Assembly (NCBI GenBank): GCA_019925095.2
Contig: CM034406.1
Coordinates: forward strand, 9,799,388 to 9,863,387
Direction of reading: 5' to 3'
Length of the DNA: 64,000 bases
DNA from: Dendrolimus kikuchii
Taxonomy: Eukaryota; Arthropoda; Insecta; Lepidoptera; Lasiocampidae
Numbering within the stretch: position 1 is the first letter of the stretch; the number at the start of each line of letters is the position of its first letter. Positions 1 to 59,274 of the stretch are shown here, in pieces. The position numbers were made by a program, and so were the translations under genes. The notes beneath the pieces are model-generated. The model was given only the letters and a program-made list of their open reading frames with translations. It did no database searches and was not told the origin of the DNA.

Positions 1-199
1 TGGCTACCACCCCTGGTCTAAAGTATGTCGCCATAACAACTTTGAGTTGTGTTCCGGCGTTAGTGACCAGGTTCCTGTCCCTTAAGAGAGCAGCAGCGCA
101 TTTGTAGCACCTTTGCTGTTGCAAATGTCCATAGGCGATGGTAACCGCTTTCCATCAAGTGGGCCGTCTGCCTGTCTGAACTCCTGCAATAAAAAAACC
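1..199 (+). mobile_element. SINE copy, cut by the window start
   Basis: It begins inside the family at TGGCTACCACCCCTGGTCTA and ends with the tail CTGAACTCCTGCAATAAAAA. It is followed by about 400 bases of intronic DNA with no clear content before the 5'-nucleotidase exon. Confidence 0.8.
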
Positions 200-625
200 C
201 AACTTCCGCGCCACCTACCGGATTCAATTGTGAATCTAAACCATCCCGGGACCAACTCAAACACGCACAAAAAATTATTCGAATGTTCAAGCCGTTTTAG
301 AGTTTTAGCGAGACTACGAACAGCAATTGATTTTAATATGGAGGTGAATTTTTCAAGTGGGCATTCAGGGCCAAATCCTAAAGTATACGGAATAGCGTCA
401 AACACTCATTAGATTTTTGAAAAATCAATTACCCTTGTCAAGAATGGAATCGGCTAACTTAAAAAAAACCACACCTGTATTATTATACCAAATCTTAGTT
501 TAGCTTGTAAGGATCAATTTATGGGAAAGAATGTCAATATAAAATATATTATTATTAAATTCCGAATGATAGGTGCACAAACACTGCGCAGGATTGTCAT
601 TGAACAAGCCTTTTTTGTATACAAG

Positions 626-789
626 GTATGCGTAATATTTACAACGCATCGGCCCCTGCTGGATCGAGGGTGACAGCGACAATCCGCTGCATCGATTGCG
701 ACGTGCCGCGGTACTTGCCCCTCGACCCCGAAACAACCTACAGGGTGGTCACGCAGAACTACATTGGCGATGGCGGCGGCGGATTCACG
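626..789 (+). CDS. 5'-nucleotidase/apyrase family, penultimate exon (partial gene)
   Basis: This exon encodes part of the C-terminal substrate-binding domain of a 5'-nucleotidase (CD73/apyrase type) that hydrolyses extracellular nucleotides. It starts after an AG at 624-625 with two bases completing a split codon, and it ends at a GT donor at 790. The translation contains the family pattern from SAPAGSRV through the cysteine pair IRCIDCDVP to TTYRVVTQNY and a glycine-rich loop ending in GGF. In the family this loop reads GGDGF; here the Asp is Gly. The next exon, 1575-1700, joins in frame. Upstream exons with the catalytic metal domain are outside the window. Family assignment is firm; the specific paralogue and its activity are not known. 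Confidence 0.85.
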
Positions 790-1315
790 GTATTCTTTTT
801 TGAAAATTGGTTTTGGGCACTGGTTTTGGGTAGTTGTCAGTTAAATCAATTGAGATGCTCTTTATCGCCTTGCAAAACGTCCAAGCCATCTAGATTTTGT
901 ATGAACGCAGTAAGTTATGACGTCATAACTTTAATGAGGTCTAATAGAGCATTATTTTTCTATAAACAGTAATGAATATAATTTTTATCATATTTTAAAC
1001 GTCAGGTGAACGCAAGATACTTTTAAAGCCTAATCTTTTGTGAAAACATTGTTTTAGAATTGACTGTATTTAATATAGCGCCTACCCCATTGGACAGCCC
1101 TCTGTTGCTAAGAGCAACCAATAATAGCGGAGCGGATAGTCAAATCAACTGATTGTGAGATACTTTATAAAAACTTACAAAACTTCGTAGATTGATTTTG
1201 TATGGGCGTACCTACATATGACGTCATAATTAGGTACAAATACAAGTAATCAAATAGCGCATTATTGTTTGAAAAGTAATTAAAATTATCCGTATCACCT
1301 TTTAAAAATTAAATG

Positions 1316-1475
1316 ATAGGTTACCTGGAAGAGATTGCTTTTGGCGATAAGGGCACTCACAGTCCTTTATGTTAGGTTGCCTGAAAGATATCGCTTTTGC
1401 TGATGTAAGCACACACAGTGCCCTTACGTTAGGTTGCTTGGAAGAGATCGTTTTTAGCGATAAGATCTATTATTT
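1316..1475 (+). repeat. LINE 3'-end fragments, three tandem partial units
   Basis: Three imperfect units of about 55 bases repeat the pattern GGTTGCCTGGAAGAGATCGC followed by TTTTAGCGATAAG. The same sequence occurs at 29172-29317 (+), where it ends in a (TCTA)n tail, and at 44600-44713 (-). It is the 3' end of a LINE-type element and lies in the last intron of the 5'-nucleotidase gene. Confidence 0.6.
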
Positions 1476-1574
1476 TGCCAAGAAAATGTTGTAAACATAC
1501 ATTTTATGTCATTGTTTATTTATTTTGGTGAATAGTAAAATATTACTTATATAAGTGTAAATGTTTCCTTTCAG

Positions 1575-1700
1575 ATGCTAAGCGAAAATAGATGGAACCT
1601 GGTGAATTTGGAAATTGATTATGTGATGTTGCAACGGTTCATGCGCGCCCAGGGCACCGTTGTGCAAGATCTTGACGGCCGAATTCAAATTGTTTATTAA
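1575..1700 (+). CDS. 5'-nucleotidase/apyrase family, last exon
   Basis: The exon follows a TTTCAG acceptor (AG at 1573-1574). It encodes MLSENRWNLVNLEIDY and then a tail ending DLDGRIQIVY and TAA at 1698-1700. It joins the previous exon in phase 0, giving GGFTMLSEN, which matches the GGDGFxM(L/F) junction and the final E/DGRI segment of 5'-nucleotidases. The peptide ends soon after DGRI. I see no long hydrophobic tail such as a GPI-anchor signal, so the product is probably soluble or secreted, although another terminal exon cannot be excluded. An AATAAA lies 19 bases after the stop. Confidence 0.85.
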   Translation: MLSENRWNLVNLEIDYVMLQRFMRAQGTVVQDLDGRIQIVY

Positions 1701-1718
1701 AATTATATTTTAGTAACA

Positions 1719-1724
1719 AATAAA
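1719..1724 (+). terminator. poly(A) signal of the 5'-nucleotidase gene
   Basis: AATAAA lies 19 bases downstream of the TAA, in an AT-rich stretch. It marks a very short 3' UTR. Confidence 0.6.
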
Positions 1725-2039
1725 CTAATTTAAAATGTATTGAGTGATTTTATTTGATTTCAACTTTGATAATCTTTTGTGATGTTAGATAATATGCACA
1801 TTTTTAAGAAATTGCAACTGAAAAAATGACAAAACTTTCTGTTTGATCATTTAATATTTTTGTATAAATTATCGTATTAATTATAATTTGAAGCCTTTTG
1901 TAAATGGAACAATCAAACGAAAACATAATGATCATCAGCCAAGGCCTACAACACTCCCCACACCACACACAGTAGAGAAGACCAACAGCTACTTATCTTT
2001 TTTTTTAATTGGCTAAGTAAAACCCTAAAAAACATCTAA

Positions 2040-2310
2040 CTAAAAATAAAAAAAACTTCGTTTAAAAAAACCGACTTCAAAAATTAAAAAGTATAAAATA
2101 ACTTATTTCTTAAGCTATTATTATTAATATATATTATGTAAAACATCTTAAAGTCGGAGCAAAGTAAAACAAAAATTACTTGTTTAAGCACAGACTTTAA
2201 GATGTTTTACATAATATATACATTAATAATAATAGCTTTAGAAATAAGTTATTTTATACTTTTTAGTTTTTGAAGTCGGTTTTTTAAACGAAGTTTTTTT
2301 ATTTTTTTGT
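2040..2310. repeat. Fold-back repeat with arms of about 115 bp
   Basis: The left arm (about 2045-2155) is the reverse complement of the right arm (about 2195-2310). The outer ends are AAACTTCGTTT and AAAACCGACTTCAAAAA, and the inner parts are TAATAATAATAGC and ATGTAAAACATCTTAAAGTC. The motif AACCGACTTCAAAAA occurs again, inverted, at about 2918-2935, so this hairpin and the tandem repeats that follow probably belong to one composite DNA-transposon-like element. Confidence 0.7.
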
Positions 2311-2352
2311 TACTTTTTAGTATCTAGCTATGTATGGGTAGACCTACGAAAG

Positions 2353-2866
2353 GTGCCGCGCTCCTTAAAAAATATAGGTCCCAAGAAACGGGAACAAAAA
2401 AATGTTCGTAAAATGAAGAAAACTACTAGGCCAAACTATGTTAAATTTTTAAGGGACCAAATGGCAACTATTCCGCATCAAACTAAACAAGAATCACGTA
2501 AATCGGATCATAAATCTCAGCGTAATTGGTGTACATATGGAACGGAATGGAAATTTTTTCATAAAAAATGTTCATAAAATGAAAACTACTGGGCCAAACT
2601 ATGTCAAATTTTTAGGGGACCAAATGGCAGCTATTCCGCGTCGAACAAAAAAGAATCACGTAAATCGGATCATAACTCTCAGAGTAATCGGTGTACATAT
2701 GGAACGGAATGGAATTTTTTTCATAAAAAATGTTCATAAAATGAAAACTACGGGGCCAAACTATGTCAAATTTTTAGGGGACCAAATGGCAGCTATTCCG
2801 CGTCGAACAAAAAAGAATCACGTAAATCGGATCATAAATCTCGGAGTAATCGGTGAACATACATAA
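2353..2866 (+). repeat. Three tandem copies of a 162-bp unit
   Basis: Matching anchors (GAAAACTAC) fall at 2419, 2581 and 2743, giving a period of exactly 162 bases. Each unit reads TGGGCCAAACTATG, then GGGACCAAATGGCA, then TTCCGCGTCGAAC and CGTAAATCGGATCATAA. Since 162 is divisible by three, the reading frame stays open through the units; this is not evidence of a gene. The block ends at a poly-A stretch and TTTTTTTGAAGTCAGTTAA, which matches the outer end of the neighbouring fold-back. Confidence 0.75.
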
Positions 2867-4810
2867 AAAAAAAACAAACAAAAAAAAGATTCCGACGAAT
2901 TGAGAACCTCCTCCTTTTTTTGAAGTCAGTTAAAAATACCTCATATCAATAAAACTCCCTGACGGTGATACATAAAGAGACGGACGGATATTGACATATC
3001 TAATGTAACGAAAGTTTTAATGTGTGAAAAAATAAAAATCGTTTTATTCAACAATATTATTTTATTGCAAATAATATTTACAATACTTGTTATTTCGAAA
3101 CAAAATAAGTCGCTATTTTAATGTTAGGAATAACATTTCATAAATTTGATAACACGGAGTATTAGAATTTATATACAATACCTGTATTTCGGTAAGCTGT
3201 GAATAACAATTTCTATTATTTTAAATAAAATATATATAAAAACAATTATAATATATGCCTGTATAATCATTGTCTTATAATAAAACAATTATCCTTGAAT
3301 ATTTAGAGTATATTATATATATTGTACATAATAAACTTATTATGAGTGCAACCATTTAAATTGTAGAGTCAACATATTCAACCAATTTACGAAGAATATG
3401 AAACAATAATAAATATTGTAAATGTCACAAAAGGCGGTATATAATTTTCATCCATATTTAAACGATTGCATCAATAATGCGTAGTTTATTTGTCATTGTA
3501 ATTAAAATGTATGTCCATACTATGTAATAGAATCAACTCAAAATACTTGACATTGAACAAGTATAGGGCACTACAGCTCATGTACCGTTAATTCAGTAAT
3601 TATTTAAAATATGTTCTTCGGAGATGACTTACTTTAAAAAACTGAAATCGTTTTTAAACTTATAAGTATATCCATATTAACTTCGAGAAGTTTTTGCGTT
3701 TGTAGTAGTATTTGTATATTTACAAGAATTCTAAACTTGAAATTTAAAATTTCCTGTACTATGAGAAAAAAGAGGTTTTACATTTTGAATAAGAAAATAT
3801 ATTTACAATCAAAAGTCAATGATCATAGTCAAATAAATAATTATTACTTACATTGCTAGTTGTTATGAGGTCTGACTGTTTTAGTTTGATAATTAATGAA
3901 TTAATTGATTTTATTTGTGATTCATTCTTGTTATTTATCGTTCAGTGTTATATTTGTTGTTATTTAATATAAAAGTTGTTAATTAAAAATGGTTCCGATG
4001 TTGAAACGTAGTCGAGGTAAGCTTTTGACTTCCCAAACTAAAGAAGTTTTGTATAATTTGTATAAATATTTCGAAAATGAGTGCAAGAGAAATCCGAGTA
4101 GTAGTAGTTGCTAAATCAATATCATTCCTTCCTTCTTCTTCCATTGGAAAGGCACTATCAGAAAGCAAATGTCATTCTTCAGAACAGGGAAATTATATTT
4201 AATATTAACATTTATTATTTTCATATTAAGTACCCTCCTATAAAAATATAAAATGTATTAGTTTATTTATGTGCTGATCGTACACTACTACAAACGGAAC
4301 AACGTCTCGAAGCGAATTTACTTATAAGTTATTTTGATTTGTTTAAACATAATCCACAGCGCATTTTTTAAGTTTGTCGTATCATTTCTTCCAAAGTAAT
4401 GTTATGATTTTGTCATTTTATAAGCGTCACCAAGGTAAAGTATTTTATAAGCGTCTCCTCACAAAATGTGAACAAAACTAAATAAATTTTTATTATCTCA
4501 CAAATTGTTATGTTGCTTGTTTAACTTGTCAAAAGGCTTGACCTTATGAAGTTGTCAGATAATTAACAATACCCGGCCTTTCTTAGCTAGCAAAATATGC
4601 AATAAATGCTTTTTATAAAAAATCATGCACTGTGCAACCTTCTGGGGTAGTCTAGACATTAGACGAGTTGTAAGGTAAATTTTAGGTCTATGATTGACTT
4701 CAAACGACAGGCCTATATGAAAGTCCCACAAGCCGAGATTATCAACACAACAGTACATTTCTCATATAAAAACACATAATATACTAAATAGTTTTTAGAG
4801 CGGCCATAGA

Positions 4811-4955
4811 CCTGTAAGTTTTGCTCGCGTAAACCTGTAAAACTAAGCATGCGCACGATTGTCAATATAGGACTGATCCTTTCATAGACAAGTCCGGTAT
4901 AGACAAATTACAGTGTGCGCTTAGCTTTAAAAGATTTATGTGAGCAAAATTTAGA
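4811..4955. repeat. Small inverted repeat (fold-back)
   Basis: The left arm GTAAGTTTTGCTCGCGTAAA and following bases to ATGCGCAC pair imperfectly with the right arm GTGTGCGCTTAGC to TGTGAGCAAAAT. A related sequence with GGTTTGCTCGCGCGTAAGCC lies at 34405-34450. It is probably a short MITE. Confidence 0.5.
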
Positions 4956-5222
4956 AAATACAGACAATTTCAGTGTAACTTCAATTTTTTACAAAACATT
5001 ACATGATTATTAGAAAAGAAAATGCTAAAGTAAAACATTTACTTTGGGTCCTGGTTACGCTTTGTAAAACACATCACACAAATTTACTACAAAACGTCTA
5101 ATTGACAGTTGAGCATGTCACAATGTGTCAAAATTGCCAATTACACAAAAAATAATTTGTCCTAATTAAAAAAAAACTATGTTTTATTTTTAAATAATGA
5201 TTTTGGTATTTTGAAATATATT

Positions 5223-5228
5223 TTTATT
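5223..5228 (-). terminator. poly(A) signal of nardilysin
   Basis: On the minus strand AATAAA lies about 24 bases after the nardilysin stop codon, implying a very short 3' UTR. Confidence 0.6.
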
Positions 5229-5251
5229 GTAAAAAAATAAAAATTACATTA

Positions 5252-53954
<48,703 letters not shown>

Positions 53955-54396
53955 TGCAAGAATAATTGTGTGTTTTGGATGCGATGATTGCGATGTTATT
54001 TGAACGAAAATGGACAGAAATTTTGACATTTAATGCCGCATGGTTCGGTGTTGCTTACATAACAGCTTATTTCTTTTTCTACCAGTGTTGCCAACAACCG
54101 TTGTTTGGCCTTAGACAGATAATGAATGTACTTGATTGTAACTTCCTGGCGACCACAGTCCTTATAAAAGTAATTTACGATGTTACACCATTTTTTGGAA
54201 TGTGGCTTAAATCGATCATTTGGTAATAATAAGTTACTGGAATTTTTATTTTTATTTTATGAAATCTTTAGGTGCTTTAAAATGGTATTTAAATTTTAAA
54301 TCTGACAAGCCTGCGCAGAAACGCTGTCCACGGTCCACCATTTTAATGATGTCACTGTTCTATAAACAAACATTTTATTGTCAACTGTGTGTAAAC

Positions 54397-54538
54397 TGTG
54401 TGACAAGAGTTATGAATGTCAAAGAAGCAAGTGAGGTGTGTAAGAATAAGCCTAAATGGCGCTCTGTTGTTCGTGCCTACCCCGCAAGGGAACTGGCGTG
54501 AAGTTATGTATGTATGTATGTATGTATGTATGTGTGTA
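54397..54538 (+). repeat. LINE 3' end with (TATG)n tail
   Basis: It encodes TRVMNVKEASEVCKNKPKWR and VVRAYPARELA, then TATGTATGTATG. It is closely similar to 48549-48731. Confidence 0.7.
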
Positions 54539-55251
54539 AACAACAACGCAATAGTCCGCACTCCGCAGTACTATAAGTTTTATATATGCAGAGCTGTGAT
54601 ACAGACTATTTTTAGTCTTCTAGTATTTTATACGGTTACTGGAATAATAACTAGAAAGAACATGAGAACGTCGAGAGTCTCGTAAGAGAGTAATGTGTTC
54701 CCTAGTCGAGGGATTTACTTATAGAAGAGACTATTTCGCCCTTAAAAATAAGGTTAATAAAACTATTCAGGTTTTCCAAGCGAAGATTATTACGCAATTC
54801 ATTTGAAAGCAAAATTTAGAAGTACACAAAACCAGATAACTACAAAAGACACCTTTCAAATGAACTCTCTGTACTGCCATTTCACTTTAAAAATATCTGA
54901 AGAAAGTACAAGCAAGCGTGTGCACTTGATGGTCTGTTACATTTGTGTCTGCTGGATATGCAGGCAGGATAAGCGATGTGAACTCATGGGAACATAGCAA
55001 GTTTTATAAAATGTTTGGAGGCAAACATTATACCTATACATGTATTTAAGCTTACAATTGCAGAATAGAAAGAGACAAAGAAGATAGCCAGTCTAAGAAT
55101 ACATGTTATGAGAGTGATATATAGACTTTTAGCATGCTAAACGCTTTCCTGTCCTTATGCAATTTGTGCTGGAAGACGGGATCAAAATAGGCTCTATGGA
55201 CTAAAGATTCCTTTGCCTGCTTTTGTGGCGAATTTACTACACACCACTAGC

Positions 55252-55515
55252 TGGGCGTTCCACCAGTAGCTCACAACGCCCAAAATGCTCCGTTAGCCGT
55301 TCCACAAGGCGACCGCAGTCGTTGTGGTCGTGGCGAAAACGTCACTAATGACGTCATCATTTTCGATCACACAACGCTCACAATAACCCATGTCAAAATG
55401 TGGGTCGAATAGCCGTTCCACTTCAGTTTACGATTGTAACCCAGGCAAGCAAGTGGAACGGGTAAAATCGCGGCCTTGAACGTGGTCGTTTTGAGTCCTC
55501 AGTGGAACGTAGCCT
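55252..55515 (+). repeat. MITE-like repeat, copy 2, upstream of Sas-4
   Basis: The inverted match of 6801-7027. It begins GGGCGTTCCACCAGTAGCTC and ends CAGTGGAACGTAGCC. It lies about 490 bases before the Sas-4 start codon. Confidence 0.65.
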
Positions 55516-56002
55516 AGGGAGTGTGATGATAATAAAACGGCCGGAGTTTTTGGCGGGAACTGAAAGGGGACGTTGTGCTGTGCAGTTTTACTTTCTAAAA
55601 ATGTGTAAAATCTCTTTAAAATGAACAATAGTTGTAGGATATTGATATTTTTTGAGTAGTAATTATGTGTTTTTGTGAGAAATGCGAACTGTATAGTCAA
55701 ATGTGGCCTTTCGAGTTTTCACAAGAACTCCGTTATACGGCGTCGTTTGTAGCCTACAATACAATTGCGCCTGGCTTAAAAGCCTAGTTCCCGAGCCATA
55801 AACACAAAAAAAGTATAATAAAACGGCCAAGCCATAAAATCCAAAAAGAAACGGCTAGGCAGGCAACTGGCAAACCAAAGTAATCAAAAGTTTTAAAAGT
55901 TCAAATTCAACTTCGTTGTGGTCTGTAGTGCTATACTCTACCGATTTCCTTATGTATTTTGAATACTTTTAATAACAAATAAACGGAATTTAAATCATTA
56001 AA

Positions 56003-59000
56003 ATGGATGATGAATCTTATTCAGAAAGTGATATTTCGATGTCACCATCACAAATATTAGAGCGTTTACAAGTGCTAAGACAACTACAGTTATTACAGCG
56101 CGGGAAACTGCATAAACAGCAATTACAATATGAAGAAACTACTGAAACCTCATCTAGTATCACAGAAATAGTAAGCCATTTCAGTAATAGCACAAGTTAC
56201 AACACTTTTAGAAGTTTATTACAATCAACACATGATACTTCGAACGGAGCCAGCCTTCGTGTAAATACTACTGATTTGACTCCTAAAGTACGAGAACGAG
56301 ATTTAGTAGACGGAGTTTCTGTTTTAAACCTTTCACAAGAATCAGAATTCATTGCTAATTCGCCTAATTCTGGCAGAGGTAAAGCAATGTTGCTGTCCAG
56401 AAGTGAAGTTGAAAACCCTCAGGTAGAATATAATGTACAACTGAACAATAAAGTAAAAACTTTTAACAAGAATTGTATCTCTCTTGATGATATGCCAATA
56501 CTTTCACCTAAAAAAGACTTTGAAGCTCTTATTTTAGAAAAACTACAAAATGAAAAAAATGTGCCCAAGCCAAAAAGTCCAAAGAAAGAGAATATTTTTG
56601 AGTCGCACAATAAAAAGCCTTTTTTGCGAAAAGGTGAAGGTATGTCTAGGTTTGGGATAAGGAAAAATGACCTTGTCATTTTAAATACTAAGGCTTTGCC
56701 ATGGAGAAAAAGGAACTCTAACAACAAAACAACAACAACACTTGCACCACCAAAAGTAGACAATTCAAGAATCAAAGCTCAAATACCAAAAAAACATGAA
56801 ATACCATTAATAATTTCAGAACCTAAAGTTACAAAATCTAATAAAAATCCTATTGTTAAGTGTAGCACTTTAGAACACAATAATAATCTTGTTGAAAAAC
56901 TTCCTGAAGATAATAAGGAAAGCAAGAGCAATGAGACCAATAACTTTTCAAATTTTAGTAACTCATCTAATTGTGCAATACATGAACAGAATAAAACAGA
57001 AGATACAATAAAATTAACAAAAGGAAAACATCCCTTGCTGGTAAATAAAGGTAAAACTTGGGCAGCAATATTAACCAAAGAGCAAAATGATTTCTTAACA
57101 AAATTAAAACAAAGTGATTATTATAAAAATTTCACTTCACCAGCTAAGAGTCTGAGATCAGATACCAGTTATGATGACAATTTAGCGCAATTATGCCAAG
57201 AAAGAGAAAAAGCAGAGCAGAATATGTTTGATTTATTGGAAAACAAAGTAGCTAATGGTAATCTTGAAAATTCTTTCTTCAATAAATTTATGAAAAGAAG
57301 TCACTTAGAATGTTCTGGGGAAAGTACACCATTGGTAATGCAAAAATGCATAGCCAATAATCCACAAATACTTAACATTTTTCCTGACTTAAACAGGCAA
57401 AGAATAAATTCTGTTACTACAGAGCAGGAAACATATCAAAGTGATTGCTGTAGTGATACATGTTCATCTGTTTCAACTTGTTGCTCTTGTGATACTGTTG
57501 AACATACTAATAATACTGATGTAAGCTGTATTAAAGAAAAAAATAAAAAAATAAGTAAACCAATGAGACCACTGAGCAAACAAAAAGAGGTTGGAAAAGA
57601 TCCAGTAGAAAAATGTCAAAGTGACACAGTTTCTGAAAATGACATGAAATCTAATATGGTAGAGATGAATGCAAAATTAATAGCTACCAGTGAACTATTA
57701 CAAGATAGACTTCGAGAACTAGAAGATGAAATAGATACATTTAGAAAGGAAAATGCAAATCTATCAAAAATGCGTGAAGAGATTGATTTGGAAAGGCAGA
57801 AATTTTATGAAGAGAAGGCTATCTTTGAGCAAAAGTTTAATGAAGAAAAAATTTTGTCTGAATATTATTTATCTGAAGAAAAAGAGAAACTAATTAAACA
57901 AAAACAAACATATGAAAGATATGTAAGAGAAATAAGAGGTAGACTTAATAAAAAAGAAAGAGATGAAGTTGCAAATTTTAAAAAAGAAATAGATATTTTA
58001 AAAGAAGAAATAAGGGTTAAAGATGCTAAATCCACTTCAAGTATAGCTAGATTGCGTAATCATGTAAAAATAATGGAAAAAGAAAGAAAAGATTTACAAG
58101 ATGAAGTAGAGAAATTGAAAAAAGAAAATAGAAGGATACAACACAGTAATATTATGACTCGGCGATTAACAAATATGAAATATCTTGAAGAAATTAATAA
58201 AAAGCTTAGTGAGATGAGTAATAAAGAAGCAAGATCTGACATTTCACTTGATCATGATGTTAAATACAAATCATATGAAATTGAAAGGCAAAGTAGAAGT
58301 CGGAAAGTTGAATCAAATGTGAAAGGCACAATAAGACCTAGAGCAAAGAGTGTTCCAAACCTAAAAGTGACTTCTAGATATGCAAAGTACTTCAGTCAGC
58401 GTGACTCTGTTAGTAATATAGAGAGGCACAAAAATGTTCAAATTGAAAAACTGACTTCCAACTCCTATGAATGTGACCATGACGATTTGAGACAACATGA
58501 TGGAACTGTTAACTCTGATGACAATAATTCTGAAATAGACAAAATACCTTCTGATAATGAAGAAGAAAATAATTTAGAGAAAATGTATTTGGAAACATTT
58601 AAATCTACATCACCTAGCATGAGGTCAAGTTTAAGACACTCAAATGAAGGCATATCTTCTAAAATGGGAGTTGAATTAGAGAACAATCCTAATGCATTTT
58701 TCTCGCATAAAAGTAGTTCTAGCTCCAACTTTTTAAAAGATTCCATTTTACCAACACAAAGATCTATATCACCATATTCAAATACTTTAGGATTGAATCG
58801 AGATAGATCAAAATCTCCTATATCAATATTAAGTCATCAATCACAACGGGAAACATTGTCAATGCCATTGAATGCAATTGAGAATAAGTCCAATAATTAT
58901 CACAATGATTCAAAGTCACCAATGTCAGTTCTTAGCAATTCATCACAAAAACATACAACAGTAATTCATAATGAAAATTATAGAGATAAATTACTTACCA

Positions 59001-59274
59001 TAAGTCCAGAGCCTACAACTAGCAAATCCAGTTTAACAAAAACCAACCTAAATCCTACTGAAATAAAGAAACCAGATGGATCAAAAGAGCTTAGATTTCC
59101 CAATGGAAATGTGAAACACATTTCAGCAGATGGAAAATATAGCAAGTTTATTTACTACAATGGAGATGTGAAAGAAAATTTTTATAATGAGGGTAGAATG
59201 AAATATTTCTATGCTGAGACTAAAACTTTTCATACAACTCATCCTGATGGACATGAAGTATTGGAATTCCCTGA
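56003..59274 (+). CDS. Sas-4: Sas-4 exon 1
   Basis: The exon holds the N-terminal low-complexity region, tubulin-binding motif, a Cys-rich patch ([16 protein letters not shown]), coiled coil and the first G-box strands. It ends with two bases before GTAAGT; without splicing the frame stops at 59276-59278. Confidence 0.93.

Larger units (their letters stand above)
1725..5222. other. Intergenic region between 5'-nucleotidase and nardilysin
   Basis: The region is very AT-rich. It holds the repeat block at 2040-2940 and the inverted repeat at 4811-4955. The rest (about 2950-4800 and 4960-5220) shows no coding pattern, RNA gene or recognisable element. Confidence 0.5.
53955..56002. promoter_or_regulatory. 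Shared upstream region of nardilysin and Sas-4
   Basis: The two genes start in opposite directions with 2.05 kb between their ATGs. The region holds a LINE tail (54397-54538) and a MITE (55252-55515). I see no convincing TATA box. Promoters are placed here by position only. Confidence 0.5.
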
